Positions 44,964 through 53,364 of a stretch of 64,000 bases of DNA are shown piece after piece. This DNA is from Paenibacillus rigui (GTDB lineage: Bacteria; Bacillota; Bacilli; Paenibacillales; NBRC-103111), in the NCBI RefSeq assembly GCF_002234615.1, contig NZ_NMQW01000013.1, positions 124,001 through 188,000 of the forward strand, written 5' to 3'. The translations under genes were made by a program, and so were the position numbers. The notes beneath the pieces were generated by a model. That model saw nothing but the letters and a program-made list of their open reading frames with translations. It was not told the origin of the DNA and did not search any database. Position 1 is the stretch's first letter; each line of letters opens with the position of its first letter.

Positions 44964-46805
44964 TCAGTCCAATCCTATTTCGAATTTGTTTTGCTTCACA
45001 CGAACTACATAGACTCCTTTGTCGACCTCTTCCACACTGCAATCCTTTAATATTTTGATTTTTTTATCGGTCCGAAGCAGGTAATATAAATCGCCGGTGA
45101 ATCCATCGACATACCCTTTAATCCCGTCCTGGGTATGGTCAATTCGGATTTTCTCTTGCGTGTAATGCATCGTTTCAATACCGCTCTCCGTTGCGGTCAT
45201 ACTGCGCAGCCATGGATACATCGCTTTAATTTTACTCATCATGTCATTATATTCACGATACATTTCCTCCCAAGTTCGTCCTCCGTTCCGTTTGCTGTCC
45301 AATACATCATCAGGATGAACGAAATGGGAAAATGCGCCAATCGAACTGACAGCGTTGATCATCGCCCACTGATCCGATTCTGACATCCCATAGCCCGAGC
45401 TTAATCTCGGCATTTCGATCATGCCGTCTTTGGCAACGCCAAATTCCTGCACATACGCGATGCCTGCCACGAAATCTTCATGATAGACAGACGAAATAAT
45501 TTTCATGTTAGGAAATACTTGCTTAATCGCCTCTCTGCCTTCATCGCTTAATACGTTGGAAGGAGGAACATACGTGTGCATTTCATAGCTTGGAAAGATT
45601 TGTTCCATATAAGATTTGACCAGCTGCAATGCCGCTACCATATTGCTTATGCTGGTCCAAGGCTTGTAGTCCAATGTTTCCGTAACCTTTACGCTGTTGG
45701 CAAAGGATTGATGATTATATCCATGAAGGCCGATCTCCCCTGCGTTCTTCAGTAGCTCCCTACCGTATATGATTAAGCTGGACTGCTGCGTTCCTTTGGG
45801 ATCATCGAATGGAGGCTCCACTTTATCGTTATACGTCTTGATCAGAACCCCCGTATATTTCAAGTCGTATTTTTTGGCTGTCTGGAGCATATCAGGCCAC
45901 CAGATGTCCCGATAAAAGGCCGGAACCGTCCGGTTATACGCCTTGTGAATTTCCTGACTTTCCACATTGTAGAACGGGGTCGGGAAATCATCGATGAAAG
46001 CAACCTTCGTATTCATAATCGGATACATGTAATCCTCATGGCTTGTTGCGATTGCACCTGCAATCAGACCGCGGCTTGCCTTGTCTACAAGCATCGTCCC
46101 GTTAAACACAGCCACTTTACCTTTACCGATACCGGTCTCCCATAGGAGCGGCACATGCTCAGAGGAAATTGCGTGGATTGTACTCGTTTTATCCAGTTGC
46201 ACATGGGTTGAAGAGTTCGAAATAAAATTCCCGCTAAAGCTCTTATCCTTGCCCTGAAGCAGGATGTTCGTATTTAGCTTTACCCCCGTTGTGGTTACAT
46301 AAGCCCCTAATTCGACAATGCCCAGCTTACGGTAAATTTGATACATGGCATCGTTCACTTCAGGTCTTGTAGCAAAAAACAGGTGTCCCCCCTGCTCCCC
46401 ATAAAGCATCAGCTTGTCAAGAATGCCGATGTCGCTTAAGTCCCGCTCTGCAATAATAACCGTATCGTAGTTTTCCAAGGACACATGCTTTAAATCGCTT
46501 GCCTTTACTTCATCGACTTCCCTCTTTAAATAACGGACCGTCTGCACAATATTATTCTTCAACGTATCGCTTGCATCTTCATCCGGATTGTAGACAACAA
46601 GGTACCTTTCCACCGCTGCGCGGTCAAAATCTGCCGCTTTGCTCTCTGTCTTGCTGCTCCGATAGCCCAGACCATCATTGAGCAGCGTATGATTGGTTTT
46701 TTGATATAAGAATTGAGATCGCGTCAAATCCACGGAGATGGCAAGCAGCACGATGATAGTCAGAACAATAATTAAATTTCTGCGAAAATAGTTATTCCTG
46801 TCCAT
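44964..46805 (-). CDS. pelA: PelA-type DUF2194 deacetylase
   Basis: A 613-residue extracytoplasmic protein with one N-terminal membrane anchor (about 10-28). A Rossmann-like part (65-250) precedes a carbohydrate-esterase-4-like region: metal aspartates D272-D273 in FIDDFPTPFY and the HxxxH pair H361/H365 in GLHGYNHQSF. In Gram-positive pel clusters the PelA homologue is a deacetylase only, without the glycoside-hydrolase domain of Pseudomonas PelA; this protein likewise shows no hydrolase domain. Deacetylation would give Pel its positive charge. It directly follows pelE without a gap. Confidence 0.85.
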   Translation of the reverse strand: MDRNNYFRRNLIIVLTIIVLLAISVDLTRSQFLYQKTNHTLLNDGLGYRSSKTESKAADFDRAAVERYLVVYNPDEDASDTLKNNIVQTVRYLKREVDEVKASDLKHVSLENYDTVIIAERDLSDIGILDKLMLYGEQGGHLFFATRPEVNDAMYQIYRKLGIVELGAYVTTTGVKLNTNILLQGKDKSFSGNFISNSSTHVQLDKTSTIHAISSEHVPLLWETGIGKGKVAVFNGTMLVDKASRGLIAGAIATSHEDYMYPIMNTKVAFIDDFPTPFYNVESQEIHKAYNRTVPAFYRDIWWPDMLQTAKKYDLKYTGVLIKTYNDKVEPPFDDPKGTQQSSLIIYGRELLKNAGEIGLHGYNHQSFANSVKVTETLDYKPWTSISNMVAALQLVKSYMEQIFPSYEMHTYVPPSNVLSDEGREAIKQVFPNMKIISSVYHEDFVAGIAYVQEFGVAKDGMIEMPRLSSGYGMSESDQWAMINAVSSIGAFSHFVHPDDVLDSKRNGGRTWEEMYREYNDMMSKIKAMYPWLRSMTATESGIETMHYTQEKIRIDHTQDGIKGYVDGFTGDLYYLLRTDKKIKILKDCSVEEVDKGVYVVRVKQNKFEIGLD

Positions 46806-47690
46806 TTATACCTCTTGTGTCCATAAACGAATTTGATGAAGCGCATGGTTGGACAATCTGAAGGGAAGCTTCTTTAATTTATCTACGGCTGCAAGCAATT
46901 GCTGCTTATTACGCATCACAAAATATAATTCAATATACAAAAGATGGACATCTTCATGGAGCGGAAAAGCTCGTTCAAAGCTGAAGCATGTCGCTGTGGC
47001 TGCATCCAGCTCTCCGAGCTGCAGCTCCATACGGAATTTCTCCTTGAAATAATGTTCTTCGCCCTGATACTGCTCAAGAATATGGCCAAGGATTTGAACA
47101 TACGTATGCTCGTATTTCTTTTTTGTCCGCTCATCCAAAAATCCGCTTTGCAAAAACTGCTTCAGAACGACAGCGTAGGGCTGAAGTAGTTCAAGATCCC
47201 TGCGGTTCTCCTCATATTTCACCGCAAATTCCTGTAGGGCCAGCGTGAGCCTGCGCTTAATCTCAACAACTGCCGTTGCTGCATAGTGAGACGTTTCCGT
47301 ATCCTCATTTCGGACCGCCTGCTCAAGAATGTGCATATATTGGATGGCATCGTCCTTAAGCGCATCAATGAGAATTTTCCGCTTCGTCTCCGTATCATTA
47401 ATCAGAAGAGCTTCCTCAACTGGAATCACATTCATTTCCTTGACCAGGTTTACATTGCGGTAAATATCTCCCCGGGAATCTGCTTGGCTGTCGAAGAATG
47501 GCAATTGGACTTCAAACTCTCTGCCCTCTTTATGCCGATACTCATAGAACAAAACAATAAACCCGGCCACCGGCAAGCATAGTACCCAGCCTAACTTAAT
47601 AAAAGCCTCGAGTCCGGGGGACTTCCTTCTCCAGTACATATAGAAAAACAAACATAGAAGCACATAGGTGCTGACAACCCATTTATCCAT
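46806..47690 (-). CDS. pelE: PelE-like membrane/TPR scaffold
   Basis: A 294-residue protein with two N-terminal membrane segments (about 6-20 and 27-46) followed by a helical, TPR-like domain, the PelE architecture. It bridges PelD and PelF in known systems. The ATG at 47690 has GAGGAAG six bases before it, lies inside the last codons of pelD and overlaps them by 8 bases. A longer frame to 47813 is embedded in pelD and rejected. Sequence conservation of PelE is low, so the call leans on position and topology. Confidence 0.85.
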   Translation of the reverse strand: MDKWVVSTYVLLCLFFYMYWRRKSPGLEAFIKLGWVLCLPVAGFIVLFYEYRHKEGREFEVQLPFFDSQADSRGDIYRNVNLVKEMNVIPVEEALLINDTETKRKILIDALKDDAIQYMHILEQAVRNEDTETSHYAATAVVEIKRRLTLALQEFAVKYEENRRDLELLQPYAVVLKQFLQSGFLDERTKKKYEHTYVQILGHILEQYQGEEHYFKEKFRMELQLGELDAATATCFSFERAFPLHEDVHLLYIELYFVMRNKQQLLAAVDKLKKLPFRLSNHALHQIRLWTQEV

Positions 47691-49869
47691 ACATAACTTC
47701 CTCTTCGCAAATAATCGAGTCGACGCCTTGCTCCGCCAATCTTTTTCTGACAATTTCCGTATCACCCTTGGAAGAATTCGCGAGCAGCGCGAGCAGCTGA
47801 CCGCTTTTGCCAAGCCCCAAATAATCCGACTCCCGAAGGGAACGCTGAATAAGGTTTAACTTCTCCTCCTGGTGAATGAAATTGACGTCCAGCATGAGCA
47901 ACCCATATTCGATATGTAATCGTTCTTTCGTTGCCCGTTTGGTTTCAAGCACTTTTCCGAACGCTTCTTCCTTCAGAACAGTCATCCCTTCGACATAACG
48001 CTCATTCATCGTCGCGCTCCAGAAACGATATGCCTTAGATAAGGCCGCGGTAATTAATTCAATAGCAACTTTGAAGAGATTCTGGTGGTATAGCGAGAAG
48101 TTCTCATACTGCATATCGTGCACAGAAACGAGGGCAACCACTTGGCCATTATCCACAATGGGAGCCATTAACATGGCAACGTTGCTTTCCAGTTCATGAT
48201 TGATGAACACTTCCTTCGATTCAATCACTTGCCCGATACGTGGCTGATCTGCAATGCGAAGCGATTTGGGCAATTCGAAATTGTCCTTCTTGGACTTGGC
48301 GCTAAGCCTTAAGAAGCTGCCATGCTTATTAACCGAATAGATACTGATCGCGTCCGACTTCATGATGCTTTCCAGTACCCCCACCGCTGAACTGTAAATA
48401 TTCTCCGGCTCTAATGTGTCCAATTCTTTCGTAATGGTATAAATTTTACCGAAGCTATCGCTGGAGTTAATGATCTGGCTCTGCAGCTCCTCTTTAACCT
48501 TCCGCGTATCATTAAAAATTTCATTCAAAAATTCGTAACGCTCTTCAATGGCTTGAACCTGGGAAGCATAGGAGTTCACCGCCCGGTTTTTTCGGTCAAC
48601 AGTATACCCGATGGCGATACCAACAAAGACGTAAACGGCAATTTGAGCCAAAGACTCTGAATCATACAACAATGAAATGAGGTCTCGCCCTTGCATCAAG
48701 CCGAAGCTGACATAAAAAATGGAGGAGAGAAAAACGGCAGGAATCGATTGACGGGACCCATACATAATCCCCATTAAAATAATATAGAAGAAGCTGAAAT
48801 CGAAGTCATCCAGATCATACAGCTTCCCGTTATGTACATATACCGTCAAAAAAATAACGACAATAAAAGCCAATGCATTTTCCAAATAAGGCAGCAGCTT
48901 CTTGAAATAAGCGAGCAAGAAGTTCTCCGGCTTTTTCGGCTTTGGCACTTCCTTGACTTTATGATCGGCAAACCAGCGATAGGTCTTTTCAAGCCCTTCC
49001 TCGAGCGTGTACATCGGAATCCAATCCAGTTGACGTTTGATTTTGGAGTTATCCAGACTGGACCGAAAAATATCGCCCTGCTTCGCTTCCCTATACTGCA
49101 CGCTTTTAATAGGCTGAATCGTTTGAAGAACCTCAATCAGCCGGTTTACGCTGTTCTCGGTATTGGATGAAAGATTCATGACTCCACTTGCATCGCTTTC
49201 GACAGAACGGTAAACGGCATCCGCAAGATCCTCTACATAAATAAAATCCCGGGTTTGATGCCCATCTCCGTAGACTGTAATTCCTTGGTTATCCAGCATC
49301 CGTTCTATAAAAATGGAGACGACGCCTCCTTCTCCAACGGTGCCCTGGCGGGGGCCATATACGTTGGAAAAACGAAAGCATAGCGTCTGCAGATCATACA
49401 GCTCGTTCCATTTGCGGCAGTACATTTCCCCGATCCATTTATTCATGCCGTAAGGGGAAAGCGGCTCGCAGCTCTCCTCTTCGACCAGCGGAGTATTCTC
49501 ATTCATGCCGTAAACCGCTGCAGACGATGCAAAAATAAACTTTCCTACCGCATATTTAGTCGATAGATCCAGTATGTTGGACAGTCCCAGTATATTCGAT
49601 CGGGTGTCCAGCACCGGGCTCTTCATCGATGTAGTTACATCAACTTGAGCAGCAAGGTGAACGACGACATCAAATTTATTACTTTTGAACACTTCCTCGC
49701 ACTTCTTGCTCTCGACATTAATTTTGTAAAATTTGTGAGGAAAATCGATATTTTCCGCATTGCCCGAAACCAGATTATCAATGATATATACTTGATAGCC
49801 TTCTTTGAAAAACCGCTCCGCGACAAAAGATCCAATGAATCCGTATCCGCCTGTCACTAAAACTTTCAT
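47683..49869 (-). CDS. pelD: Fusion: nucleotide-sugar epimerase + PelD c-di-GMP receptor
   Basis: A 728-residue two-part protein. Residues 1-305 are an extended SDR of the GalE type: TGGYGFIGS (6-14), Y140/K144 in SPYGMNKW, and NVYGPRQG. This part resembles PelX, a UDP-GlcNAc 4-epimerase that supplies UDP-GalNAc. After a linker come about four membrane segments (330-440), a coiled stretch, a GAF domain (about 480-620) and a degenerate GGDEF domain, together the PelD layout. The five residues at the GGDEF position read KSGQL, so no cyclase activity is expected, while the c-di-GMP binding I-site RxxD is kept as RESD (679-682). First gene of the operon; GGGGG lies 10 bases before the ATG. Confidence 0.92.
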   Translation of the reverse strand: MKVLVTGGYGFIGSFVAERFFKEGYQVYIIDNLVSGNAENIDFPHKFYKINVESKKCEEVFKSNKFDVVVHLAAQVDVTTSMKSPVLDTRSNILGLSNILDLSTKYAVGKFIFASSAAVYGMNENTPLVEEESCEPLSPYGMNKWIGEMYCRKWNELYDLQTLCFRFSNVYGPRQGTVGEGGVVSIFIERMLDNQGITVYGDGHQTRDFIYVEDLADAVYRSVESDASGVMNLSSNTENSVNRLIEVLQTIQPIKSVQYREAKQGDIFRSSLDNSKIKRQLDWIPMYTLEEGLEKTYRWFADHKVKEVPKPKKPENFLLAYFKKLLPYLENALAFIVVIFLTVYVHNGKLYDLDDFDFSFFYIILMGIMYGSRQSIPAVFLSSIFYVSFGLMQGRDLISLLYDSESLAQIAVYVFVGIAIGYTVDRKNRAVNSYASQVQAIEERYEFLNEIFNDTRKVKEELQSQIINSSDSFGKIYTITKELDTLEPENIYSSAVGVLESIMKSDAISIYSVNKHGSFLRLSAKSKKDNFELPKSLRIADQPRIGQVIESKEVFINHELESNVAMLMAPIVDNGQVVALVSVHDMQYENFSLYHQNLFKVAIELITAALSKAYRFWSATMNERYVEGMTVLKEEAFGKVLETKRATKERLHIEYGLLMLDVNFIHQEEKLNLIQRSLRESDYLGLGKSGQLLALLANSSKGDTEIVRKRLAEQGVDSIICEEEVMYG

Positions 49870-49894
49870 AAAATCATGTCCCCCAATATATCAC

Positions 49895-49942
49895 TTATAG
49901 TTCTTTAGAACTATTTTTCAGCATTTTACCCCTCCTATTATA
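49895..49942 (-). promoter_or_regulatory. pelD leader: TATAAT, short uORF and palindrome
   Basis: On the minus strand there is TATAAT (49937-49942), then AGGAGGGG, then a 9-codon frame MLKNSSKEL with stop (49924-49895). A perfect 18-bp palindrome ATAGTTCTTTAGAACTAT (49897-49914) overlaps that frame. The palindrome looks like an operator or a small hairpin. If the TATAAT is the true -10, the ribosome site of the short frame would be at the very 5' end of the mRNA, which makes its translation doubtful. Confidence 0.45.
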
Positions 49943-50060
49943 CTATTAAATTTTTATAAATCGACAAAAGTTTTCTTTATAATTCATCAGATTTCGACTT
50001 ATTAAGTAATCTTTAGCTTTGTATAAACCGGATTCACTGGGCACATTTTCCACTTCGCTG

Positions 50061-50088
50061 TTGAAACCGTGACATAATCCTTTATAAT
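50061..50088 (+). promoter_or_regulatory. Promoter of the DUF4832 gene
   Basis: TTGAAA (50061-50066) and a perfect TATAAT (50083-50088) with a 16-base spacer, 36 bases upstream of the start codon. Confidence 0.7.
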
Positions 50089-50123
50089 GATTAAGACCTA
50101 AAACATCTTAAGGGGATCAGCTC

Positions 50124-51533
50124 ATGATGAAAATACGAAAATCAAAATATGCTATAAGTATTGGCATAGCTCTCCTATCCGGCTGCTTGTTGTTGAATTA
50201 TGGCGTTTCCGCTCTGCAGAGCCGGCAAATGACCACATTCCGGCCTGTCCCATCCTCTGAACTTTTGACGAATCCTTATATGGGCCTTGCCGTGGATGCT
50301 GAAGAAACGGAGAGCACGGAGCCTCATAAGCTGGTTTATGCCGAATTAACATGGCGCGACCTGGAGCCTGAGAAAGGTATTTATCGTTTTGAGGAATTTG
50401 AGCAGAAAGTACATATGCGCCAATGGACCGAACAGGGCATGAAATTCATCTTGCGTTTTATGATGGATAACCCGACACAAGAGGCTCATCAGGATATCCC
50501 GGATTGGTTAAGTCAGGAAATTTCGGCCGATGGAACCTGGTATGATATTTCATATGGAAAAGGCTTCAGTCCTAACTATAATAATGAGAAATTAATCGCC
50601 TATCATCAGAAAATAATTTCCAAATTGGCTGAACGCTACAATTCAAGCCCTGCCGTAGCCTTCATAGAGCTCGGAAGCATCGGACATTGGGGCGAATGGC
50701 ACACAAAGGACGATTCGCTTAATCATCCCTTTCCAGGAACGGACGTGGCCAATCGTTACTTAACTCCCTATATAAACGGGTTTACGGATAAACAATTGCT
50801 CATGCGAAGACCGTATCCCGTTCCAAGTAAAGACCGTTCCGTCGGCTTATTCAACGATGTTTTCGGAAGTGAAGACGGTACAATGAAAGAATTCGTCCCC
50901 TGGTTTCAAAAAGGCTACAGCTTCTGGTTAACCGGAGAGCAAATGCCTGCAATGCCGGACTTTTGGATGTACGCTCCCAGCGGAGGGGAGTTCACAAGCG
51001 AGCACTCGCTGGAAACACATCTCAGCTCCGCCAATCTGGACAGCATGCTGAAGCAAGTCCAAGTCAGCCATACCTCTTGGCTTGGACCCAACGTTCCTAC
51101 CAACTGGATAAGGAATACGACCCGGCAAACCAATTTGGAAAAGCTTCTAAAAACGATGGGCTATCGTTTCCTGGTGGAGTCCGAAAGACATCCCGCCATA
51201 GTGAAACCGGGGGTGAACATGCCTGTCGATATTTTGATAAAGAATGAGGGCGTTGCCCCATTCTACTATTCATGGAAAGTGGAGCTTTCTTTGGCAGATG
51301 CGAACGAACAGCTTGTTACCGCCAGTGTAACCAACGAGGATGTCCGTTCCTGGCTGCCGGGTAGTAAAAAATTCACCCAGAGCATTGCCATCCCTCCCCA
51401 TCTGGCACCGGGAACTTATACGCTATGTCTGGCTATCATAGATCCGGATACAGGAAAAGCCGGCATCGATTTCGCTATGGAGGGCAAACGCAGCGATCAT
51501 CGGTACCGACTTGGTCAAGTGACTATCAAATAG
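50124..51533 (+). CDS. Secreted DUF4832 glycoside-hydrolase-like protein
   Basis: A 469-residue secreted protein with a signal peptide (about 1-31, cut near VSALQ). The main part has a TIM-barrel look with acidic loops: TWRDLEPEKGIY, FIELGSIGHWGEWH (E-G-S-x-G-H-W-G-E-W) and SVGLFNDVFG. These resemble the GH42/beta-galactosidase-like folds of the DUF4874/DUF4832 group. The C-terminal 120 residues form a beta-sandwich typical of DUF4832. It is divergent from the pel operon. A role in cutting or trimming extracellular polysaccharide, possibly Pel, is inference. The ATG at 50124 has AAGGGG upstream. Confidence 0.85.
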   Translation: MMKIRKSKYAISIGIALLSGCLLLNYGVSALQSRQMTTFRPVPSSELLTNPYMGLAVDAEETESTEPHKLVYAELTWRDLEPEKGIYRFEEFEQKVHMRQWTEQGMKFILRFMMDNPTQEAHQDIPDWLSQEISADGTWYDISYGKGFSPNYNNEKLIAYHQKIISKLAERYNSSPAVAFIELGSIGHWGEWHTKDDSLNHPFPGTDVANRYLTPYINGFTDKQLLMRRPYPVPSKDRSVGLFNDVFGSEDGTMKEFVPWFQKGYSFWLTGEQMPAMPDFWMYAPSGGEFTSEHSLETHLSSANLDSMLKQVQVSHTSWLGPNVPTNWIRNTTRQTNLEKLLKTMGYRFLVESERHPAIVKPGVNMPVDILIKNEGVAPFYYSWKVELSLADANEQLVTASVTNEDVRSWLPGSKKFTQSIAIPPHLAPGTYTLCLAIIDPDTGKAGIDFAMEGKRSDHRYRLGQVTIK

Positions 51534-51564
51534 GTGTTTCTTGCGATTCTTGCGAATGGCATTG

Positions 51565-52095
51565 TTAATAAGAGAAGTCTTTTTGAAACTGAATGGAAGA
51601 ATAGCCGCTTACATCATCTGAAGTCACGAACTGTACGTTCTTTGTTTGTCCAGAGTCCAAATGATACACGGTTCCTGAGGCTCTCCCCAAAATAGCATGT
51701 TTGTCGTCTGTGAATACCGCCGTGAAATTAATGGCTTTGTAGGCGTGGCCGTCTGCATTCGCGATATCCGCCGTGATTTCCCAGCCTAATTCGGTTTGTT
51801 TCGTTTTCACATGATAAAACTTGATATTGCCATCACTGTATTCTTCTTTCTCATCTGTAGGAAATGGACCGGTAATGGAAATGCTGCGTGTGCCATCATC
51901 CCAGCTCACTTGCGCACCTAGCATTTCCGATACGGCCCGGAGAGGAATATAGCTTGTATCGTTAATAAGCTCTACTGAGGTTTCCGTCGATTTACCGTTC
52001 ACGAATAATTTAATGTCTGATTCGCTATAGGCATGCAAAGCAAACCCGAAAGCTCCGGCCGCAATTGCTACCCCTATCAATGCCCGTTTCCCCAT
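51565..52095 (-). CDS. Stalk-domain (copper amine oxidase N-like) secreted protein
   Basis: A 176-residue exported protein with a signal peptide (about 1-22). A copper-amine-oxidase-N/stalk domain covers residues 27-75 (KLFVNGKS, SYIPLRAVSEMLGAQVSW), a wall- or glycan-associated module abundant in Paenibacillus. A second beta domain (about 85-176) has an FxLYD-like look. Start at 52095 with GGGGG upstream; six extra codons upstream are possible. It follows the GH114-type gene on the same strand, but a terminator lies between them. Confidence 0.82.
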   Translation of the reverse strand: MGKRALIGVAIAAGAFGFALHAYSESDIKLFVNGKSTETSVELINDTSYIPLRAVSEMLGAQVSWDDGTRSISITGPFPTDEKEEYSDGNIKFYHVKTKQTELGWEITADIANADGHAYKAINFTAVFTDDKHAILGRASGTVYHLDSGQTKNVQFVTSDDVSGYSSIQFQKDFSY

Positions 52096-52195
52096 CAAAA
52101 TCAACCCCCGCAATCATGTTCATGCTATCCGATAAATTATTACTCTAGTTGAAACTACAGGAAGTGTCAAGCAAAATATCGAACCCTGTCGAACA

Positions 52196-52236
52196 ACAAA
52201 AAAAGCCGCCTCAGCAGTTATTCGCTAGGGCAGCTT
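52196..52236 (-). terminator. Terminator of the GH114-type gene
   Basis: On the minus strand AGCTGCC and GGCGGCT pair and are followed by seven T, 22 bases after the stop codon. Confidence 0.8.
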
Positions 52237-52257
52237 TCACAAGGCATAAGGCCTTGA

Positions 52258-53106
52258 TTACCATTTATTATAGACATCGTTTGGATTCAAACTCGGAATA
52301 AAGTTTAGTTTTTTGCTGTAATCCTGACTCTTGGTATCCGGTACGGTGGCAAGTACAAGCAAACCATTATTTTTTTGATTGTCCTGCAAGTAACTGATCC
52401 ATTTTTTGGACCAAGCATCTTTCGAAACAGTTTTGTAAACGAAATCCTCCCACAGGACTCCATTCACATAGCGGATGCTGATGGCCTTCAAGGTTTCGAA
52501 TGCTCTATTCTGAATCAGGCTAAGCTGCGGATGGTTCGATTTAATCTGAGTAAGAAGCTGCTCATAGCCGCTTCTCATTGCGGCTTGCTGTGCAGGATCC
52601 GTAAAGTAGCTGTCTATTCTTCCGACGGTATCAAGGAACACCCCGTCTATCCCTTTGTCGCTGATTTGCGTTTTGATCCGGTTTAAAAGAGCTTCTTGAT
52701 AATGGCTCTTGCTAATATCCATCAAATAGCTGTTCCACTGGCCAAAAAGAACCTTGCTGCCGTTTTTCTTAAAATAATCGTCTTCTACCACATTCGGAGC
52801 AACCGTTTTGTCCCCTGCGTTCATTTCCATGACACTTGTGTAGCCGATGACAATCGTTCCACGGCTTTTGATATAGGAAATCTGGTCTGCAGTATAAGCA
52901 GTCGGCTCAATTACGACCATGTTGTACTTCTGCATGTTATCCAAAATGGTTTTCGTTGGAGTACCATAAAAAATTTTGAAGGATTGAATAGACGATACCC
53001 CCGCGGAGGCGGTTTGTGCCGAAGCCTGCCGTCCCGGTAACACAGTTGAGATAAGCGCGAAAAGGCTAATAAAAACTACAAATCTAGCGGCGGCTTTAAA
53101 TAGCAT
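52258..53106 (-). CDS. Secreted GH114/PelA-hydrolase-like poly-galactosaminidase
   Basis: A 282-residue secreted enzyme with a signal peptide (about 1-31, QASAQ). The mature part is a TIM barrel of the GH114 (endo-alpha-1,4-polygalactosaminidase)/TM1410 type. The segments are YNMVVIEPTAYTADQI, TIVIGYTSVMEMN, YLMDISKSHYQEALLNRI and GIDGVFLDTVGRID, with the aspartates of MDIS and FLDT as likely catalytic residues. PelA hydrolase (GH166) is a relative that cuts Pel. The ATG at 53106 has AAAGGAG, and that ribosome site lies in the last helix of the adjacent c-di-GMP riboswitch. This enzyme may supply the hydrolase missing from PelA (inference). Confidence 0.85.
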   Translation of the reverse strand: MLFKAAARFVVFISLFALISTVLPGRQASAQTASAGVSSIQSFKIFYGTPTKTILDNMQKYNMVVIEPTAYTADQISYIKSRGTIVIGYTSVMEMNAGDKTVAPNVVEDDYFKKNGSKVLFGQWNSYLMDISKSHYQEALLNRIKTQISDKGIDGVFLDTVGRIDSYFTDPAQQAAMRSGYEQLLTQIKSNHPQLSLIQNRAFETLKAISIRYVNGVLWEDFVYKTVSKDAWSKKWISYLQDNQKNNGLLVLATVPDTKSQDYSKKLNFIPSLNPNDVYNKW

Positions 53107-53111
53107 AACGG

Positions 53112-53215
53112 ATCTCCTTTCGGTGGCTGGCTGACTTACCTTCAAATGGAGAAGGGGAAGTCCCTTTAGCTTTGCGTCCCTGCCTTTCGACAGGTTTGCC
53201 TTTATCGGTTGAGAT
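53112..53215 (-). promoter_or_regulatory. Cyclic-di-GMP-I riboswitch 2 (translational, overlaps RBS)
   Basis: The minus strand carries the GEMM-I core. GGCAAACC leads into helix P2 closed by a GAAA tetraloop (CCTGTC-GAAA-GGCAGG); then come GACGCAAAGCTAAAGGG, a P3 hairpin, and CAGCCAGCCACC. Outer helix P1 can form between ATCTC (53215-53211) and GAGAT (53116-53112). The 3' strand of P1 holds the GGAG of the ribosome site for the gene starting at 53106. Ligand-stabilised P1 should therefore hide the ribosome site. The P1 pairing is my reading; the core match is strong. Confidence 0.9.
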
Positions 53216-53250
53216 AAAAAAAACGGAAGTCACAAGGTATGACTCCCGTT
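53216..53250 (-). terminator. Intrinsic terminator between the two c-di-GMP riboswitches
   Basis: On the minus strand AACGGGAGTCA and TGACTTCCGTT pair over 11 positions with one G-U and are followed by a T-run. It lies 18 bases after aptamer 1 and directly before aptamer 2, so it is the natural expression platform of aptamer 1. Confidence 0.9.
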
Positions 53251-53267
53251 CATTACGGTAGGAAGGC

Positions 53268-53364
53268 TACTCTCGGTAACTGGCTGACGTACTTTCGGCA
53301 TAGAAAGCGTAGTCCCTTTAGTTTTGCGTCCCTATCTTTCGACAGGTTTGCCTTGATCTAAGTA
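53268..53364 (-). promoter_or_regulatory. Cyclic-di-GMP-I riboswitch 1 (transcriptional)
   Basis: Second GEMM-I aptamer, upstream of the terminator. Minus-strand elements in order are AAGGCAAACC, CCTGTC-GAAA-GATAGG, GACGCAAAACTAAAGGG, a P3 helix CTTTC/GAAAG, and CAGCCAGTTACC. P1 may pair TACTT (53364-53360) with GAGTA. The P1 3' strand GTAG can also pair with CTAC eight bases further on, a possible switch to the terminator region. Whether c-di-GMP turns the terminator on or off cannot be read from the sequence. Confidence 0.92.

Noticed and set aside
37568-49869. Missing pelB and pelC taken as a broken operon
   Set aside because: Those outer-membrane export parts are not expected in a Gram-positive; the operon is complete for its type.
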